NCBI GenBank assembly: GCA_039519185.1
Contig: CM076847.1
Location: 77,909,100-77,973,099 of the forward strand
DNA length: 64,000 bases
Direction: 5' to 3'
Origin: Astragalus membranaceus
Taxonomy: Eukaryota > Streptophyta > Magnoliopsida > Fabales > Fabaceae
Below, piece by piece: positions 21,065 through 30,174 of the stretch (the stretch's first letter is position 1; the number at the start of each line of letters is the position of its first letter). The notes beneath the pieces were generated by a model. It saw nothing but the letters and a program-made list of their open reading frames with translations. It ran no database searches and was not told the DNA's origin. The position numbers were made by a program, and so were the translations under genes.

Positions 21065-22779
21065 CACAATATCTGGAATATTCTTCTCTTTTTCTCTTTT
21101 TCCTTGTCTGGCACCTCAGATTCCTTAGGCATAGATGGTTCTGGATACTCAGTGCCACTTCTTAATGAGATAGCATTTACCTGTGCATTCACCACATCTT
21201 TACCATTTGACTTTGATGAAGATGGTGTTTCAGTTGTGGATGGAAGAGATCCATTCTGTCTTTGAGTAAGAGCTGAGGCTATCTGTCCAATTTGGTTCTC
21301 CAAAGTTTTGATTGAAGACTCATGGGTCTGTAAGGTTGCCCTACAATCACTTATGAAAGTTTTCATCAAGGCTTCCAAATTGCTGTTGTTGTTATTCTGC
21401 GTATACTGCTTTTGTTGTTGAGGGGGAAATCCTGGGGGTATTGCAGGAGCAGCATTGCTAGCATTCAAAGAATTGTTGTTCTTCCAACTAAAATTTGGGT
21501 GATTTCTCCAATTTGAATTGTACAAGTTGGAGAAGGGACTGTTACCTTTGTTATGTGATACAAAGTTTACAGACTGGGGGTTATGGGGACACTCTTCGTA
21601 GACATGCCCTCCTTCACAATATACACACACTACTCCCCCAGATGGTGTTGGCTCAATAGCTGCAGCAGTCTGTGTTTCAGACATTGCCACGTTTGGAGTG
21701 CTCAAGTTCTTAATCATGTTGGTCAGAGAAGCAACCTGAGCAGAAAGGGCAGTTACTTCACTTATCTCATGGACACCAGCCTTCTTTCCAGGAGTGAATC
21801 TATCAGAAGGCCAATGGGCATTGTGAGTGGCTATGTCTTCAATAAGTCTGCATGCCTCAGAGAAAGACATGTTTAATATGACACCGCCTGATGAAGCATC
21901 AAGTATAAGCCTGGTAGGTTGATCTAGACCATTATAAAAAGTCTCCATTTGAATAACTACGGGAATGCCATGGTGTGGGCACATTCTTAGTAATTCCTTC
22001 CATCTTTCCCAAGCCTCAAATAATGATTCCCCTTCTCTTTGTTTGAAGGAAGTGATGTCATTTCTTAACTTGGCATTTTTGTTGGGAGGGAAGTATTTTC
22101 CAAGAAATTTCTCAGCTAGCTCATCCCAAGTATGAATTGAATTTGGCTCTAAGGAGTTCAACCAATTCTTGGCCTTATCCTTAAGAGAATATGGAAATAG
22201 CTTCAGTCGGAAGGCATCTTCTGAGACTCCAGGGATGACAAAGTTGCTACACACATCCAAAAATTGCCTTAGATGTGCATAAGGATCTTCTTGAGGAAAA
22301 CCCCCAAATTGCCCTGCAGTCTGCAGCATTTGGAACATCATTGGCTTGAATTCAAAGTGACCAGTATGAATAGGTGGTCTTGCAATGCCTGTTTGTAAAT
22401 GTGCAGGATTGAGCACGGCATAATCACGCATAGGCCTGTCCCTGTCATTGACCATGTCTTGTGGCCCTGCATTGATGAGTTGCTGTCTCTGCCAGTGTTC
22501 ATCATCAACATAGGTTTCTGTATGAGTTTGTGGTCCACGACCACGTCCTCCAGCATCTGAGTGCCTTCCTCCTCTTGGAGTGCGTCCACCTCTAGAGCTT
22601 CTACCACCAGTACCATGTTCAGACATGATTGGTGGCTGAAATTGCTGTTGTTGTTGCTGCCTTCTTAACCTTTGTTGTCTCCTTAGTCGCCTGAAGGTTC
22701 TTTCAGGTTCTGGATAGAATTCAGGCTCAGATTCACTCCCTGGTTCTGTTGAACTAGAGCTTGAACTGGAACTAAGCAT
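21064..22779 (-). CDS. Athila-1 gag, 571 aa
   Basis: ATG 22779-22777 is about 105 bases after the PBS. The N-terminus is Ser- and Glu-rich, then Arg- and Gln-rich (RRLRRQQ repeats) with Gly/Arg-rich sequence, typical of RNA-binding capsid precursors. The Retrotrans_gag domain covers about residues 140-300 (FRLKLFPYSLKDKAKNWLN, WDELAEKFLGKYFP, WERWKELLR). A zinc knuckle of form CX2CX3HX4C (CVYCEGGHVYEEC) follows near residue 395. The stop TGA overlaps the pol ATG as TGATG. One dyad variant overlaps the start codon (22778-22793) and another lies in the linker before the knuckle (21679-21694). Confidence 0.95.
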   Translation of the reverse strand: MLSSSSSSSSTEPGSESEPEFYPEPERTFRRLRRQQRLRRQQQQQQFQPPIMSEHGTGGRSSRGGRTPRGGRHSDAGGRGRGPQTHTETYVDDEHWQRQQLINAGPQDMVNDRDRPMRDYAVLNPAHLQTGIARPPIHTGHFEFKPMMFQMLQTAGQFGGFPQEDPYAHLRQFLDVCSNFVIPGVSEDAFRLKLFPYSLKDKAKNWLNSLEPNSIHTWDELAEKFLGKYFPPNKNAKLRNDITSFKQREGESLFEAWERWKELLRMCPHHGIPVVIQMETFYNGLDQPTRLILDASSGGVILNMSFSEACRLIEDIATHNAHWPSDRFTPGKKAGVHEISEVTALSAQVASLTNMIKNLSTPNVAMSETQTAAAIEPTPSGGVVCVYCEGGHVYEECPHNPQSVNFVSHNKGNSPFSNLYNSNWRNHPNFSWKNNNSLNASNAAPAIPPGFPPQQQKQYTQNNNNSNLEALMKTFISDCRATLQTHESSIKTLENQIGQIASALTQRQNGSLPSTTETPSSSKSNGKDVVNAQVNAISLRSGTEYPEPSMPKESEVPDKEKEKKRRIFQIL

Positions 22780-22883
22780 ACGCTGTAACGTTTACCTGTT
22801 CACTCACAAAAACAACAAACAACACAGCAGAATTCTTTCACCTAGTGTTTTAATTCTTGTTGGACAATAAAAGTTAAATACAA

Positions 22884-22901
22884 TCCCCGGCAACGGCGCC
22901 A
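22884..22901 (-). other. Athila-1 primer binding site
   Basis: On the minus strand TGGCGCCGTTGCCGGGGA, a few bases inside the 5' LTR. It is shared exactly with Athila-2 (28454-28471). Known Athila/Cyclops elements use a PBS of this type, complementary to tRNA-Asp. Confidence 0.92.
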
Positions 22902-22907
22902 AAAACT

Positions 22908-24402
22908 TGTTCGCGCTCGTGTGTTTTATAATCGCAATATCAGTGCAAGTATACACGTCGTACAAGTAATAAAGTGGATAAAAGTAAGAGATCGTTCCCA
23001 CGAGGATTGATTAACTTTCAGAGTTCAAGTCTTTAAAACACAAGTGAAACAGGTAATAAATCGGCACTAAAAGTAGGTGTTAAGACTAAGAACATAAATA
23101 AAACAAGTAAAGAGGAAGTGGTTGTGAAAATGGAAAAGTATGAGTTGGATTGCTGCATGCAAGTAAATCTCCTCTAGTCAGACGTTATAACGTTTACACG
23201 TTAACACGTACAAATGCTATGTTGTATAGACGTTATAACGTTTGAACGCTGTTGCAAAAGAGCTGTGCTTTTCAGTCACAAAACGTCAGAGCTTCAAGTA
23301 CTAGAATTCCTATGTCTAGGTTCTAAGTAGGCCTACTCCTGTATTTTAAGTACCCACAGCAATGTCCTATGAACTATTATCCATTCTATGTCTAGACTTA
23401 GATAAAAATGCCTAAATGTCTTTAGTGCACCTTTTCATTCACATAAATCTTTGAGTTCTTTTCATAGACCATGTCTGTACCTATGAATCTACTTGTTTTA
23501 AGTGGCCAAGTTCAAAACAAGTTTGGAAATATTAACATGCAAAGATTTAGAACGCATAAACATCAATACATCATAACATTAAACTAGAGATTCATTACAT
23601 GCAAAACAACAACCCAACTACCAATGTTTAGCTCATGCTGAGCATCCTTACAGAAATAAGAGGAGTAAAAATCCAAATACCGTACATAGAGAAAAGGAGA
23701 CTAAACGCAAAAGATACGCCTAAGGGGCCTTCCTTCATGCACGCTGTAAAGACGTTACAACGTCTGAGCTTTACAGTAATGGTTGCGAATGAAGATGGAA
23801 ATTGGGGCCTTGAGAGAATTTAAAATGAAGAAGTCTGTGTCCAGAACTTCTTTTAGAAAACTATCTCTGAAAAATGGAGGAAGGTGGATGATGAATGGAG
23901 TCGTCCCCGTTCGCATGGTGCACCCTTGCCTTTTTGTAGAGAGAGAATAGCCATGGTCAAAAGAGGGTCACATGTTGCTGATGTCATTCCCCACCTTCCA
24001 AGTTTGCTTGCGAGTTGACTCTGCCCTGAAGTGACACCGCACTGCTACAGTGCGTCAGCCGCGTCAGTGCTGAGGAGAGAGAAGATCTTCTTCATTTCCA
24101 GATCTCTGGCCATCATTACATGCGCGCCAAAATGATATATTATTTTCTTGCTCTGCTATCCTTCTTCAGACGTGATGAGAGACGCTGCCACGTTGGGATT
24201 ACTGCACAAACACAAGAAGCATCAAAACGCTCACAAAGGCGCCAATTGGCACCAAAATGCCTAGAACTTGTAATTTAGCCCCTTTCTAACTAAAAGCAAT
24301 AAACTAACATAAACTTTACTAGAAACAACCTACTATTGCCAGAGAACTTGCATGATTTAATTTTGAATAAGTATAAATAACTCATATAAATATGAGTTAT
24401 CA
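22908..24402 (-). repeat. Athila-1 5' LTR
   Basis: 1,495 bases, almost identical to 11632-13126. It carries dyad words at 23180, 23228, 23750 and 24180, at the same offsets as in the other LTR. The target duplication GCTAC follows at 24403-24407. Confidence 0.97.
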
Positions 24403-24407
24403 GCTAC

Positions 24408-25267
24408 CTTCATATGCGGGAGGACACTGGTGACTTTGCTACAGATCGGGCGAGGAATATTCAGGTAAAACTACTTTTACAATTATATATTAATGTTTAT
24501 TATTTATATTAATTTTTATATCGGGCGGGGAATATTATATTAAGACTACTTTTGCTATAGTTATTTATTTATTTGGTTATTTTTTTCAGGAGAGCTTCCA
24601 GGGTGGGCTGACTGAGTACCATCAGTCACAACAGAGCAGTGGGGCAGCTGATATCGATCCAGTGGAGGAGGCTAGAGTAGCTCGTGATATTTGGGAGAGA
24701 GCGGTTGGTCCCCAAAAGAGTAATCGTATGGTAGGATCAGGTGGTATTGGACCGGCTGCTTTCCGAACAAGCATTATTCCGAGTCTATCAGCTTCACATT
24801 CTGGATCCTCGAGTAGTGGTCGCTCTTATGTTCCCAATGCTAGTGAGTTGAATGTTGTTACGCAATTGACGCAGCAATTGAGCGAGGCCCAGCGTCAGTT
24901 TGCCGAGCAGCAGGAGCAAAGTGAACAGGAAGTGCATGTACTTCGGGAGAAAGCCACGATAGCTGAGGAGCGCATGGAGGAGCAGGCTAGGGTAGCTGCG
25001 GAGCAGGCTAGGCTAAATGAGGAGCGCTTTAAGATTTTGCAGGATCAGCTGATGTCTCAGTACTCGAGGCCATCCTCATCACATATGCCACCCTACCTGC
25101 CGGAGCAGCATTACGGTGGTGCATTTCAGCAGTGGCCTCAGCAGCAGTATGCACCCCAGTATTCCCAGCAGTATGCACCTCAGCCATACCAGCAGCCATA
25201 CCAGCAGCCCCAGCAGCAGTCACCCCACCAGCCAAACCAGCACCCCCAGCGGCGGTCACCCCAGTAG
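24408..25267 (+). pseudogene. CACTA TNPA-type protein, rest of exon 4 and exon 5
   Basis: Exon 4 resumes right after the Athila-1 target duplication (LHMREDTGDFATDRARN in frame) and ends at 24464 with donor GTAAAA. Exon 5 runs from 24600 (after TTTTTTTCAG) to the stop TAG at 25265. It contains a long helical stretch rich in Glu, Gln and Arg (about 24850-25060) that looks like a coiled coil. A Gln/Pro/Tyr-rich tail with YQQPYQQPQQQ-type repeats follows. Dimerisation through such a coil fits a protein that bridges the transposon ends. The gene is separated from its first exons by 12.8 kb. Confidence 0.85.
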
Positions 25268-25664
25268 CCCCACATCGATCTTAATATTATCGATTCGATT
25301 ACTGCTTTTCTTGAATCTGATGATACCTATTATCAGGATGATGAGTCAGACCAGCAGCCACCCCAATAGCTTTGGATTATTTTATTTTGTTGTATGAATA
25401 TTTTTTTATTGTATGGATATTTTTTTTTGTATGGATATATATTTATTTAAATTAATGATTAATTTTCATTCCTAATTTTTATTTTTTTAAATAGTAAATT
25501 AATTAATTATTAAATTTTATTTTTTATCAATAATTAAAGTTTTTAATAAAATAATCAATTAAAGTTTTTAATAAAATAATATTACTTTTTTAAATAAAAC
25601 GATTTTTAAAAAAAATAATAATTTTTATTTTTTAAAAATAATTAATTTTTTTTAAAAAAAACGG
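25268..25664. other. CACTA 3' AT-rich region
   Basis: AT-rich, with long T and A runs. I see no gene and no conserved motif. Confidence 0.5.
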
Positions 25665-25946
25665 TTTTCCGGCAGATTTGTGGACTTTCCGGCGGATACT
25701 TCTCCGTGGGCTTTTTAGCGGATTTGTGGACTTTCCGGCGGATAAAATCATACGAATTTTTTTTGGATTTTCCGGCGGATTATCCGCCGGAAATTTCCGC
25801 CGGATAATCCGCCGAAAATTTCCGCCGGAAACCGTTTCCTGCGAGCTACCGGTGTCAAAAATCCGCCTGAAAGTCCACATTTTCGGCGGATTTTTGGCTT
25901 TTCCGGCGGATTTTGCCCTCCGAAAAGTCCTATTTTTCTTGCAGTG
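25665..25946 (-). repeat. CACTA right terminus with subterminal repeats
   Basis: About ten copies of the CCGGCGGATTT word in both orientations, ending in the inverse of CACTGCAAGAAAAA. The words match those at 3898-4200 and 5600-5870, so both ends would be recognised by the same protein. Confidence 0.9.
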
Positions 25947-25949
25947 CCA

Positions 25950-26872
25950 CAAGAATATCTGGAAAGTCAAATGAAGTCCTTCGCCGATACTAGAAATTGG
26001 GGTTCTTTTAAGCAGCTGTTGGCTTTAACCATCTTTGGCATTGTTCTATTTCCACGCCTTGAAAGGTATGTGGACACAACAGCTATTGGTGTCTTCCTAT
26101 CCTTCAAAGATGAAGAAAACCCATCCAACCCAATTCCAGCCGTTCTTGCAGACACTTACTGTACTTTCACTCATTATAGTGAGCTAAAGGGAAAGAAGAT
26201 ATCTTGGTGCCTACACGCCTTGTATGTTTGGCTTCTCACCCATCCTTTTGTTAACAAAGTTAAAGTGGAAGGCCCAATTGAAGAAGCTAGAGGGTGTGAT
26301 GTGAAGACGATGAACACTAGTGAATGGTTGCAAGTGCTAAGGGACCTCCATGAATACAAGGTTCGTTGGCACCCATCATGGTGGAAAGATAGGCCTGCAG
26401 TAGTCTTTCAATGTGGAAGCTTTCAAAATGTCTCACTCATGGGGACAAGAGGATGCATAAATTACAACCCCTCTCTGACTCTAAGACAGCCGGGGTACCC
26501 CATGCGAAACCCTCCCACCGAAGACATGTTAATCCCCTTTTACCTCAATGAAGCCCAAAAGAGATTGACATGCTCCGGAGGATTTCTCAAGCGTGGGATA
26601 TGGTTGTCCGCAAAGGACAAGAGCTTACTAAAAGGGGCGGCGATAAGGAACCCACATTTCGTTAATGACTAAAAAAAAGGATCTAAGACACCCGATTGCC
26701 TTACCGAAGCGAACTATGGGTTGAGGAAGAAGCACTTGAACCTACCCTTCCCACTGTCGAAGAGTTAGATAAGCTCAAAATGGCATTGTCAAAATCCGAA
26801 GAAGAAAAGAAGGGCTTACGGGCAGAATTAGAGAAAATGCTCCTAAAAAACCAGAAATTGGAGGAGGAGAAC
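25950..26872 (+). pseudogene. Ogre ORF1, middle part
   Basis: Coding similarity resumes after the CACTA target duplication and stays open to 26672 (240 codons: …RNWGSFKQLLALTIFG…, HALYVWLLTHPF, WHPSWWKDRP). After a stop or frameshift at about 26672 it runs on to 26872 as Glu/Lys-rich, coiled-coil-like sequence (EEEKKGLRAELEKM). Athila-2 then interrupts it, and the last part follows at 39922. The AGAAC target duplication of Athila-2 is the last five bases (26868-26872). Confidence 0.75.
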
Positions 26873-28447
26873 TAATAACTCTATTTTATATAGGGTTATT
26901 CATACAATTAAACTTGGATTATTGCTTATCTTCAAGAACATTAATATATAAATATAGCTTATTTATTAAGAAACAACATTTTAAAGATTCAAATGAATAA
27001 GGACAATGAATTAGGCAAAATGCATATATCTTGTTAGGTTTGATGTTTCTGTTCAGTGCAGCTACTTCAGGTGTGCCCACACTGCCTACACTAGGAGTTC
27101 CCACACTGCCTACACCTGCTAAATCAGCACTTTGGACCAAAACATCCAAGGACCATTCCAATGCTTCAACACTTGATATGTGATGTCATGCCTAGTCATA
27201 TGGAGCAGATCCACTTGCAGAATTCGGCGCCTACTATCAAAGACTAGTTGAGAAGCTCACTCACTCAAGGCCATGTGGCACTCATTCATTGGACCACCCC
27301 ATGTGAGCTTCATGCAAAGCGACCAATTTGAACAACTTGCTTGATGGGAGGTCTGCAACTAACCATGGTTAATTATCTCAGTTACAATTTCGCGCCAAAG
27401 GAAACCCTCCAAGGGAGGCAAGCTCTCATGCCTATAAATAGAAGCCATATCTTCACTTAGAAATCATCCTTCATCCATTTCTTAAAGGATCGCTTAAGTT
27501 TAGTTTTATTTTCAGTTTAGTTTAGTTTTATTTACGTTTCTGAAGAGAAGGAAGGTAAGGAGGTGCTTGACAACCACTCCCTTCACTTCTACTTGGAGGA
27601 AACTTGTATAAGGATATCATCTTGTACTTCAACTTGGAAATCTCATGCAAAAGTTCTTCTACTTGAGTAATCTCTATCTCTTTTAGTTCTTTTGCAATAT
27701 TACTCATCTTGTTATGTTCCTTAAAGATTCTTTCTATTTTATAATGAGTAATATAAGCTAATTTTTTTAAGTTGAGATGTTGTAAGCTGTGTAATGAACT
27801 TCTAAGTAAGTATATGTGGTTCAAGTAGTGTATGCATTTTAACTCTTGTGCAATACTTCTTTCAAAACTTATTCTGAATTTGATCACCTTAGAATAGGTA
27901 AACTTGTAACAGCGGACATGGGTTACATTTAAGACATCAAGAGTTGATAAGAATAAGTGTTTGTAACATCATCTTTGTTAAACTAGCTTTAATAAAGAAT
28001 TGCTTGTTAAAACCATGTTAAGTCCTAGACATAGGATAACATAGTTCTTAGGGTGATACAGTGGGCGCTTAAGAGACAAGAGTGAACCTATTTAGCATGC
28101 CTAGACATAGGAAGCTTGTAATGAAACTCTGAAGAAAGTGACTGAAAAGCACACACTCATGCAGCTGCACTCAGTGTACCTACACTTCCTACACCACTAA
28201 AACTCTTAGAAGTAAGTTACTTGGTGAAAACATCTCAACTACTTTATCTAACTGATTTCCTTCACATATTTACTGTTTATATTGTTTAAATACAATTCAT
28301 AAACTCCAACCAATTGTGAATAGTGTAGACACACTAAGTATACACTCTAAGCAACATAGAGTTTTCATAATCCCTGTGGGTTCGACCTTTTCTTATCATT
28401 ATATTACTTGTGTGACTATGTATACTTGCATACTATTTTCCACACCA
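26873..28447 (+). repeat. Athila-2 5' LTR
   Basis: Starts TAATAACTC and ends CCACACCA, so the termini are TA…CA rather than TG…CA in both LTRs. A TATA box, CTATAAATA, lies at 27432-27440. A 24-base tandem duplication near 27080-27115 is absent from the 3' LTR. Dyad words start at 27055, 27070, 28173 and 28322. Confidence 0.95.
27432..27440 (+). promoter_or_regulatory. TATA box of the Athila-2 LTR
   Basis: CTATAAATA, conserved at 38901-38909 in the other LTR. It is the likely core promoter of the element. Confidence 0.6.
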
Positions 28448-28453
28448 AGTTTT

Positions 28454-28471
28454 TGGCGCCGTTGCCGGGGA
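28454..28471 (+). other. Athila-2 primer binding site
   Basis: TGGCGCCGTTGCCGGGGA, just after the LTR and identical to that of Athila-1; a tRNA-Asp type. Confidence 0.92.
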
Positions 28472-28594
28472 TTATTGTAAAATTTTAGTTGTTTAAAAGT
28501 GTTAATTTAGTGTTTTTCTTTTTAGTACTGCTGGTATTCTGTTTTCTGTGCAGAGCATCTAGTGCAGATACACTTAGTGCAGAAGCACTAGTTT

Positions 28595-30174
28595 ATGCCC
28601 AGAGATAGACCACCAGAATTTGATTGTGATCCAGAAATTGAAAGAAGATTTAGGAGATTGCTAAGACAACAAAGACAAAGACAACAAGGCTGCAGAAGTA
28701 TGTCTCACCACAGTGAAGATTCCTCAAAGAGAGGGGGACCAAATTCACAGCAACAGCCTGAAGGTGAAGCAAATCACAGACAACAATTCATTCAAATGGG
28801 ACCAATAGGTATGATTAATGATAGGGATAGACCTATGAGAGACTATGCTCAAATTAATCATCAACATATGCAAACTAGTATAGCTAGACCTCATATTGAT
28901 GTTGTTCACTTTGAATTTAAACCCATGATGTTCCAAATGTTACAAACAATTGGTCAATTTGGTGGATCTCCTCATGAAGATTCCCATGAGCATTTAAAGC
29001 AATTCATAGAAGTTTGTAGTAACTTTATCATTCCTGGTATTAGTGAGGATGCATTTAGGCTTAAGTTATTTCCATACTCTCTGAAAGATAGGGCTAAATC
29101 ATGGTTAAATTCTTTAGAGCCCAATTCTATTCATACATGGAATGAATTAGCTGAAAAATTCTTAAGCAAATATTTTCCTCCAATTAAAAATGCTAGGATG
29201 AGACATGATATTACATCTTTTAGGCAAAAAGAATTTGAATCATTGTTTGAAGCATGGGAAAGATGGAAAGAGCTGTTAAGAAAGTGTCCACATCATGGTT
29301 TACCTGTCATTATACAAATGGAAACATTTTACAATGGTCTAGAACCACAAACCAGAGTGATGCTTGATGCATCAGCTGGTGGTGTTCTCTTGAATATGTC
29401 TTATAATGAAGCATGTGATCTAATTGATAGGATAGCTACAAATAGTTCCAGTTGGCCCACTGAGAGGGCAAGTGCCCAAAAGAAAACTTCTGGGGTACAT
29501 GAGATTAGTGACATATCAGCCCTATCTGCTCAAGTAGCCTCTTTAACTAATATGATCAAACAATTCACTAGTGCACCTACATCTAGTGTAGCCACTCCTA
29601 AGGAAAACATTGCAGCAACCATAGAACAAGCCCCTCCAGGAACTACAAGTTGTGTTTATTGTGGGGGAGGCCATGTGTATAAGAGTGTCCTAGCAACCCA
29701 ATCTCTGTCAATTATGTTGGTTACAATAGGAATAACAACCCTTACTCTAATACCTACAATCCAGGATGGAAAAACCACCCAAATTTTAGATGGAACAATG
29801 CCAGTGCTCCTGCACCAAGTGCACCTGCACCAGCTACTCCTCCTGATTTTCAATCTCAGAATCAACAAAAACCAAATCCACCTGCCACTGATAATTCTCT
29901 AGAAGGTTTGCTTAAATCATTCATTAGTGAAACTAGAACTGCTAGGCAAGCCCAAGATGCATCAATTAAGAATCTAGAGAACCAAGTAGGACAATTAGCA
30001 ACTGCATTGTATCAAAGACCTGCAGGTGCATTGCCCTCAAATACAGAAGCATCAACTTCACAAAGGCAAGGTAAGGAACAGGTAAAGGCCATTTCTTTAA
30101 GAAGTGGTAAAGATTTAAAAGGAACAGATGAGATTGAAGGTAAAAATAAGGGAGAAAAAAATAAAAAAAAATGA
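28595..30174 (+). pseudogene. Athila-2 gag, frameshifted
   Basis: ATG 28595. The N-terminus is Arg- and Gln-rich. The Retrotrans_gag core (FRLKLFPYSLKDRAKSWLN, WERWKELLRKCPHH) is open to about 29680. A small deletion within the zinc knuckle (after CVYCGGGHVYK) shifts the frame, and the C-terminal part continues in another frame to 30174, ending in a Lys-rich tail in an A-run. Two dyad words directly precede the start codon (28561, 28576). Others lie in the linker before the knuckle (29570, 29585), where Athila-1 has its own word. Confidence 0.9.

Larger units (their letters stand above)
11904..24195. repeat. dispersed 16-bp dyad word of Athila-1 (AGACGTT-N2-AACGTCT)
   Basis: Perfect dyads start at 12474, 14389, 14741, 15729, 21038 and 23750. 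AGACGTTATAACGTTT starts at 11904, 11952, 16941, 18398, 23180 and 23228. Variants with one to four changes start at 12904, 13791, 13814, 13865, 13886, 15074, 15755, 18428, 18985, 20159, 20180, 21679, 22778 and 24180. They occur in LTRs, the gag start, gag, pol, the pol-ORF3 spacer, ORF3 and the 3' UTR. In coding sequence they mostly encode DVTTS or NVTTS in linkers between domains. I found no full copy elsewhere in the window. No known function. Confidence 0.9.
11632..24402 (-). mobile_element. Athila-type (Cyclops-like) Ty3/gypsy retrotransposon 'Athila-1', complete and young
   Basis: A complete element of 12,771 bases in reverse orientation. It has two 1,495-base LTRs with about two differences seen by eye, target duplication GCTAC, PBS, polypurine tract, and open gag, pol and ORF3. 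At plant substitution rates usually assumed (about 1.3e-8 per site per year), two differences suggest tens of thousands of years. It lies in exon 4 of the CACTA TNPA gene. About 25 copies of a dyad word, AGACGTT-N2-AACGTCT, run through the whole element (separate entry). Confidence 0.97.
3864..25946 (+). mobile_element. CACTA (En/Spm-type) DNA transposon, itself carrying nested insertions
   Basis: The left end reads CACTACAAGAAAAACTG and the right end is the inverse of CACTGCAAGAAAAATAG. The 3-bp target duplication CCA lies at 3861-3863 and 25947-25949. Both ends are packed with subterminal copies of a CCGGCGGATTT-like word, as expected for binding sites of a TNPA-type protein. Inside are a TNPD-type transposase pseudogene, a TNPA-type gene, a captured MULE fragment (4266-5587) and the whole Athila-1 retrotransposon (11632-24402). 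Without Athila-1 the element would be about 9.3 kb. Confidence 0.95.

Noticed and set aside
21070..21110. Programmed -1 frameshift site between gag and pol of Athila-1
   Set aside because: The A/G-rich overlap has no X XXY YYZ heptamer in the gag frame and no obvious downstream structure.
27528..27887. 119-codon antisense ORF present in both Athila-2 LTRs (also 38997-39356)
   Set aside because: About nine of the ten base differences between the copies change the amino acid, so there is no sign of selection on the protein.
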